From positions 1-36,576 of the forward strand of contig CALLKY010000081.1 of assembly GCA_938083135.1 (NCBI GenBank): 36,576 nucleotides of DNA, read 5' to 3'. Position 1 is the first letter of the stretch. Each line of letters opens with the position of its first letter. Made by a program: the position numbers and the translations under genes. A model generated the notes under the pieces. It was not told the origin of the DNA, ran no database searches, and worked only from the letters and a program-made list of their open reading frames with translations. Positions 33,448-36,576 of this stretch are shown here, piece after piece. This DNA is from an uncultured Alphaproteobacteria bacterium. GTDB taxonomy: Bacteria > Pseudomonadota > Alphaproteobacteria > Bin95.

Positions 33448-34328
33448 GCACGGACCCCATCCAAGCCTTTATGACGGCAGAACTGGATCGCACGGTCGAA
33501 CCGGCAACGATGGCGCTGGCAGAGGCGGCCATGGCCCGGGTCGGCGGCGTGCGGGCGGTGCTGTTCTATGGCTCCTGCCTCCGCGATGGCCTGGCGACAG
33601 ATGCGGTCGCTGACCTTTATCTGCTGACGGATGGTTATAAATCGACCGGTCAAGCGCCGTGGGCACGGATGGCGAACGGGTTGCTGGCACCCAATGTGTT
33701 CTACATGGAAGCCGAAACACCCCTTGGCCAGATCGCAGCGAAGGCGGCTATTGTATCGGTTGATGATTTCGTGCGCCTGACTGGGCCGAAGACGTTCCAT
33801 TCCTACTTCTGGGCGCGGTTTACACAGCCTGCCGCCGTTGTTTGGGCGAATGGGCAAGACACACGACAAGCACTTGCGCGCGCCTTCGCCGCCGCCGCGC
33901 GCACATTTGCTGCTGAAACGGCAGAAGGCCCGCTAGCACCCGGTGCGTCAGACCAATTCTGGCCTGTGGGGTTTCAGAAGACCTACGCATCAGAACTGCG
34001 CGCCGAAGGGCCGGAACGGGCGGAGATATTGTATCGGGCCGATGCGGACCGGTATCGCGCCCTTTATGATCTACTACAAGCGGATGGGGTTGAACCGCTT
34101 AGTGCGCCACGGCGGTGGCGTCTAAGGCGCATGCAAGGAAAGTTCTTGTCTGTCGCACGGCTGGCCAAAGCGATTTTCACGTTTGAAAATGGCGTGGATT
34201 ATGTGCTGTGGAAGGTGAAACGTCATAGCGGTGTGCATATTGAGGCCAAGCCCTGGCAGCGGCGCTTTCCATTGATCGCAGCACCTGGATTAGCCTTTAA
34301 AGTTTGGCGCGCTGGCGGGTTTCGCTGA
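33444..34328 (+). CDS. Tam41-like (phosphatidate cytidylyltransferase) nucleotidyltransferase-fold protein
   Basis: A 294-residue protein. It shows a nucleotidyltransferase-type motif VLFYGSCLR (39-47) then A-D-L-Y-L-L-T-D (56-63), matching the YGSG...DLxFxVDD pattern of Tam41/Mmp37, where the second acid of the DxD is also absent. Further along, PNVFYMEAE and KAAIVSVDDFVRL...SYFWARFTQPAAVVW parallel Tam41's GVYFNP, KYGVxSxxDL and LYxAGRLxKPV blocks. Tam41 makes CDP-diacylglycerol from phosphatidate and CTP in mitochondria. That function here is inference, but the lipid kinase just upstream would make its substrate. Previous family knowledge in bacteria is thin. Confidence 0.6.
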   Translation: MSTDPIQAFMTAELDRTVEPATMALAEAAMARVGGVRAVLFYGSCLRDGLATDAVADLYLLTDGYKSTGQAPWARMANGLLAPNVFYMEAETPLGQIAAKAAIVSVDDFVRLTGPKTFHSYFWARFTQPAAVVWANGQDTRQALARAFAAAARTFAAETAEGPLAPGASDQFWPVGFQKTYASELRAEGPERAEILYRADADRYRALYDLLQADGVEPLSAPRRWRLRRMQGKFLSVARLAKAIFTFENGVDYVLWKVKRHSGVHIEAKPWQRRFPLIAAPGLAFKVWRAGGFR

Positions 34329-34376
34329 GCGGTGAAAACCGGGTAGTATCTCCAGCGTCACCAGCCGGATACACCG

Positions 34377-35045
34377 ATGCCCATTCTGCACCATCTGCCC
34401 CTTTCGCCATTTTGCCGCAAAGTCCGGATTGCGCTTGGCGAAAAGGTATTGCCGTTTGAGCTAAAAGAACAGCGAGTTTGGGACAGGGATAGGGCTTATC
34501 TGGCGCTCAATCCCGCGGGTATGGCACCAGCTCTGGAACTGGAAGACGGCGGCGTGATCGCCGATTCCAACGCCATTGTTGAATTCCTGGACGAAATTGC
34601 CCCTGATCCACCATTAATCGGCGATGGCCCGATGCAGCGCGCGGAAACCCGGCGCCTGATCGCCTGGTTCGATGATAAATTCAACCGTGAAGTTACGCGC
34701 CATCTCTATGGGGAGAAAGTGCAGAAGCGACTTACAGGTGCTGGCGCGCCGGATTCATCTGCTATCCGCGCCGGCCAATCCAATCTTCGCCACCATCTGG
34801 ACTATATCGCTTGGCTCGCTGCCCGCCGGAATTGGCTGGCGGGGGACGATTTCTCCCTGGCGGACATCGCTGCCGCCGCACATCTCTCGACGCTAGATTT
34901 CCTGGATGACATCCGCTGGGCTGACCATGATGAGGTCAAGCTTTGGTACCAGCGCGTCAAATCCCGCCCCAGCTTCCGCCCCGTCCTAGCCGACCGCATC
35001 ATAGGCTTCCGCGCCCCCGCCCACTACGCAGACCTCGACTTTTAG
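34377..35045 (+). CDS. Glutathione S-transferase family protein
   Basis: A 222-residue protein with an N-terminal thioredoxin-like domain (LHHLPLSPFCRKVRIALGEK; Ser/Cys in SPFC near the GSH site, NPAGMAPAL cis-Pro loop, DSNAIVEFLDE). The C-terminal helical domain ends in DDFSLADIAAAAHLSTLDFL, the family's N-capping box. It conjugates or isomerises electrophiles with glutathione; the substrate is unknown. It is 48 bp past the lipid operon and may be separately expressed. Confidence 0.9.
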   Translation: MPILHHLPLSPFCRKVRIALGEKVLPFELKEQRVWDRDRAYLALNPAGMAPALELEDGGVIADSNAIVEFLDEIAPDPPLIGDGPMQRAETRRLIAWFDDKFNREVTRHLYGEKVQKRLTGAGAPDSSAIRAGQSNLRHHLDYIAWLAARRNWLAGDDFSLADIAAAAHLSTLDFLDDIRWADHDEVKLWYQRVKSRPSFRPVLADRIIGFRAPAHYADLDF

Positions 35046-35118
35046 GCGCGGGGCGTTAGTTAGAATTCTGCTTTTCCAGAACGTCGGCGATGCAGGCAGT
35101 TGATGCTGGCCTTAGTTT

Positions 35119-35295
35119 CTAAGAACGAGCGGGCTGATCCGTATTACCATCTGTACCGATGGCAGATGTCCCGCCTTCCTGGCCAGATGAATTGATGAAG
35201 GCAGCTGGGTTATGCTTGGCGTTGGGTGCAGGAAGCCAGCTCGGCGTATAATAGGCGGATACATAATATAGGTTGTATGCATTAACAGCAGTCTG
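35119..35295 (-). other. Possible coding remnant in the gap after the GST gene
   Basis: The gap 35046-35336 holds no complete gene. On the minus strand a 58-codon open frame between TAG 35296-35298 and TAG 35119-35121 reads QTAVNAYNLYYVSAYYTPSW and then a low-complexity polar tail. It lacks a start codon. The peptide looks less random than other frames but no family was recognised; it may be the end of a decayed gene or chance. Confidence 0.2.
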
Positions 35296-35336
35296 CTACA
35301 GGACTGAAGGGATCGGCGACACAAGTAGGATGGGTT

Positions 35337-35858
35337 ATGGGTAGTCCATATCGTCAAATATTTGATTTCTCGGCTCCAGAGCCTGCGCCGTTTGAGGATG
35401 GCCCTTTGCCGCCAGCGGATCGATTTGCCGGAACGCCAGCAATGGCTGCGATTGAGGCTGGGCTTGGCGCCTTGCTGCTGGAGCGTGGCTATACACGCCC
35501 CCATCCACAACTTTATGAGGATGAGCGCGGTGAGCCGCATGTTTATGTGTGGTTCGATATCTCTGACGGTGGGCAAAGCTATTCAGAGCGGACATTCGTC
35601 TACTCGCCCATTAAGGCCCGTATGCTGACGGATATGTTCCGCAAACATGATTACATCGGCGGGAATGACGGTGTGAATGCATCATACACGTCTGAGACTG
35701 CGCTATTCGGGCGGCCCGTGCATTTCAGCCTTCTATCGCCCCGCCGCGCGTTACATCGGGCATGGGGTGCGACCGGAAGTGATTTAGCGACCATGCCAGC
35801 GCAGGATTTAGAGACCACGTCAGAGCCTAAACTGGGGTGGTGGAAGCGGTTGCTATAA
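35337..35858 (+). CDS. Hypothetical protein (173 aa), frame continues after its TAA
   Basis: No family recognised. The protein is soluble and rich in aromatic residues, for example RPHPQLYEDERGEPHVYVWF and KARMLTDMFRKHDYIGGNDG, and ends LGWWKRLL. It stops at TAA 35856-35858, but the same frame stays open to the right window edge with coding-like sequence (next entry). It may be the N-terminal part of one larger gene cut by a nonsense codon, or the first of two adjacent genes. The ATG lies about 10 nt after a plausible AGTAGGA. Confidence 0.6.
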   Translation: MGSPYRQIFDFSAPEPAPFEDGPLPPADRFAGTPAMAAIEAGLGALLLERGYTRPHPQLYEDERGEPHVYVWFDISDGGQSYSERTFVYSPIKARMLTDMFRKHDYIGGNDGVNASYTSETALFGRPVHFSLLSPRRALHRAWGATGSDLATMPAQDLETTSEPKLGWWKRLL

Positions 35859-36430
35859 GGCTGGTTTGAGCCAAGGCCGGAGCCTGACCGTGACCCTGGG
35901 CCTGCTTATCCGGAGGAACTGGCGGCGCTGCCAGACTTCGATGAGACGGGGCCAATGCGAACGGACGTGTTTATCACCCATTATACCCATTGGCTCGTGT
36001 CCCCAGATCCTGATGCGACTGGCCGTGCGCACAGCCGCCTTTGGCAAACCGATACGGAGCCGTTGTTTGCAGGCTTCCGTGTAGACGGCCTGCCTGCAGT
36101 GCATGATTTTGAGAAATGGGAGACTATCGGTGCCGAATGGGAAGCCCATGACATGCATGCTGTGCTCTTCCGCGGCCAGTATGGATATGGCGCTGACGGT
36201 GAACAGTGGACCTACGAATGGGCGGATAGGTCGGGAATGGGCAATGAAGCCAAGAAGGACCCATACTGCATGCTGTTCGGGCACTGTTATCAATGGAAAT
36301 ACCGAAACAACATTCCCTCTGATGGGGTGCCCGCCGACGAAATATGGGCTACAATAGCCCGCTACCTTTTATCCGATGGAGCCAACATCGGCGCAGTCTT
36401 CATGCTTCGCACTGTGGCGATAATGCAGGA
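35859..36430 (+). pseudogene. Coding-like continuation of the 35.3-kb gene beyond TAA
   Basis: The frame of the preceding gene is open from 35859 to the window end with no stop for about 239 codons. It begins GWFEPRPEPDRDPGPAYPEE and includes protein-like segments such as TDVFITHYTHWLVSPD, HDFEKWETIGAEWEAHDMHA and KKDPYCMLFGHCYQWKYRNN. An independent start at ATG 35953 is possible. The frame then runs into the IS5-type fragment near 36400-36435, so an insertion may have removed its end. The family is unknown. Confidence 0.5.
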
Positions 36431-36434
36431 AACA

Positions 36435-36575
36435 CTAGGTCATGGACTCATTAGCGCGCAGCCAAACCTTGATGGCGGCGAGCTTGAGCATGGCGAGGAA
36501 GTTGGCGCCATGCTTCTCGTAGCGGGTGGCGACGCGGCGGAAGTGTTTGATGCGATTGAAGAAGCGCTCGACCCG
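36435..36575 (-). CDS. IS5-family transposase, C-terminal fragment
   Basis: The frame enters from the right window edge: RVERFFNRIKHFRRVATRYE followed by KHGANFLAMLKLAAIKVWLR and a TAG at 36435-36437. This is the standard end of IS5-family DDE transposases (ERFFNRxKxxRRxATRYxK...W). It reads opposite to the flanking unknown gene. The terminal inverted repeat should lie a few tens of bases left of 36435, but I could not identify it. Confidence 0.85.
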   Translation of the reverse strand, partial: RVERFFNRIKHFRRVATRYEKHGANFLAMLKLAAIKVWLRANESMT

Positions 36576-36576
36576 G

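Noticed and set aside
35112-35576. 154-codon minus-strand frame
   Set aside because: Most of it is antisense to the better-supported plus-strand gene at 35337, and the composition is not protein-like.

Overview
The window looks like chromosomal DNA of an aerobic, Gram-negative alphaproteobacterium, probably Rhodospirillales-like. This is inferred from the GC-rich coding style, the frequent ATGA and TTG overlaps between genes, LptF/LptG permeases, a branched-chain-amino-acid-type (liv) ABC operon, a TRAP transporter of the fused TAXI type and a (6-4) photolyase of the PhrB class. Fragments of two unrelated insertion sequences sit at the two window edges: an IS1595-type transposase tail on the left and an IS5-type transposase tail on the right. 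No rRNA, tRNA or CRISPR array is visible.

Layout. 1-0.67 kb: IS fragment and an AT-richer orphan gene. 0.76-9.06 kb (minus strand): a complete liv ABC importer (substrate-binding protein, two permeases, two ATPases), then a Baeyer-Villiger-type flavin monooxygenase, then a fused TRAP permease cut by an in-frame TAA. 9.1-12.8 kb: a GNAT gene facing a plus-strand operon of SDR, PhrB-type photolyase, zinc nucleoside deaminase and ABM-fold monooxygenase. 12.84-13.6 kb: three tandem copies of a unit of about 240 bp plus the start of a fourth, with internal inverted repeats. 13.57-16.06 kb (minus): a TPR protein with a puzzling start and a polytopic membrane protein. 16.2-18.07 kb (plus): SDR, HAD hydrolase and GFA-family zinc protein. 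18.07-26.3 kb (minus): an oxidative-metabolism cluster with a second Baeyer-Villiger-like enzyme, three SDRs, a zinc alcohol dehydrogenase, a RidA-like protein, a phosphodiester-glycosidase-like exported protein with a membrane partner, and a metallo-beta-lactamase-fold hydrolase. 26.4-27.4 kb: an AT-rich island with a broken DUF2335 gene, a small unknown gene and a perfect 14-bp tandem repeat.

The most interesting region is 27.46-34.33 kb, two divergent and tightly overlapping operons. The minus-strand arm holds a fatty-acid-hydroxylase/sterol-desaturase-type enzyme, a GNAT-fold acyltransferase-like protein and a MobA-like NTP transferase. The plus-strand arm holds an LptF/LptG permease pair, a diacylglycerol-kinase-family lipid kinase and a protein resembling the Tam41 CDP-diacylglycerol synthase. 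I read this as a candidate module that makes, activates and exports an unusual lipid. The motifs are seen in the sequence; the joint role is inference.

A second theme is gene decay, or possibly recoding. Three reading frames (TRAP permease, DUF2335, and the unknown gene at 35.3 kb) are each interrupted by an in-frame TAA, after which coding-like sequence continues in the same frame.
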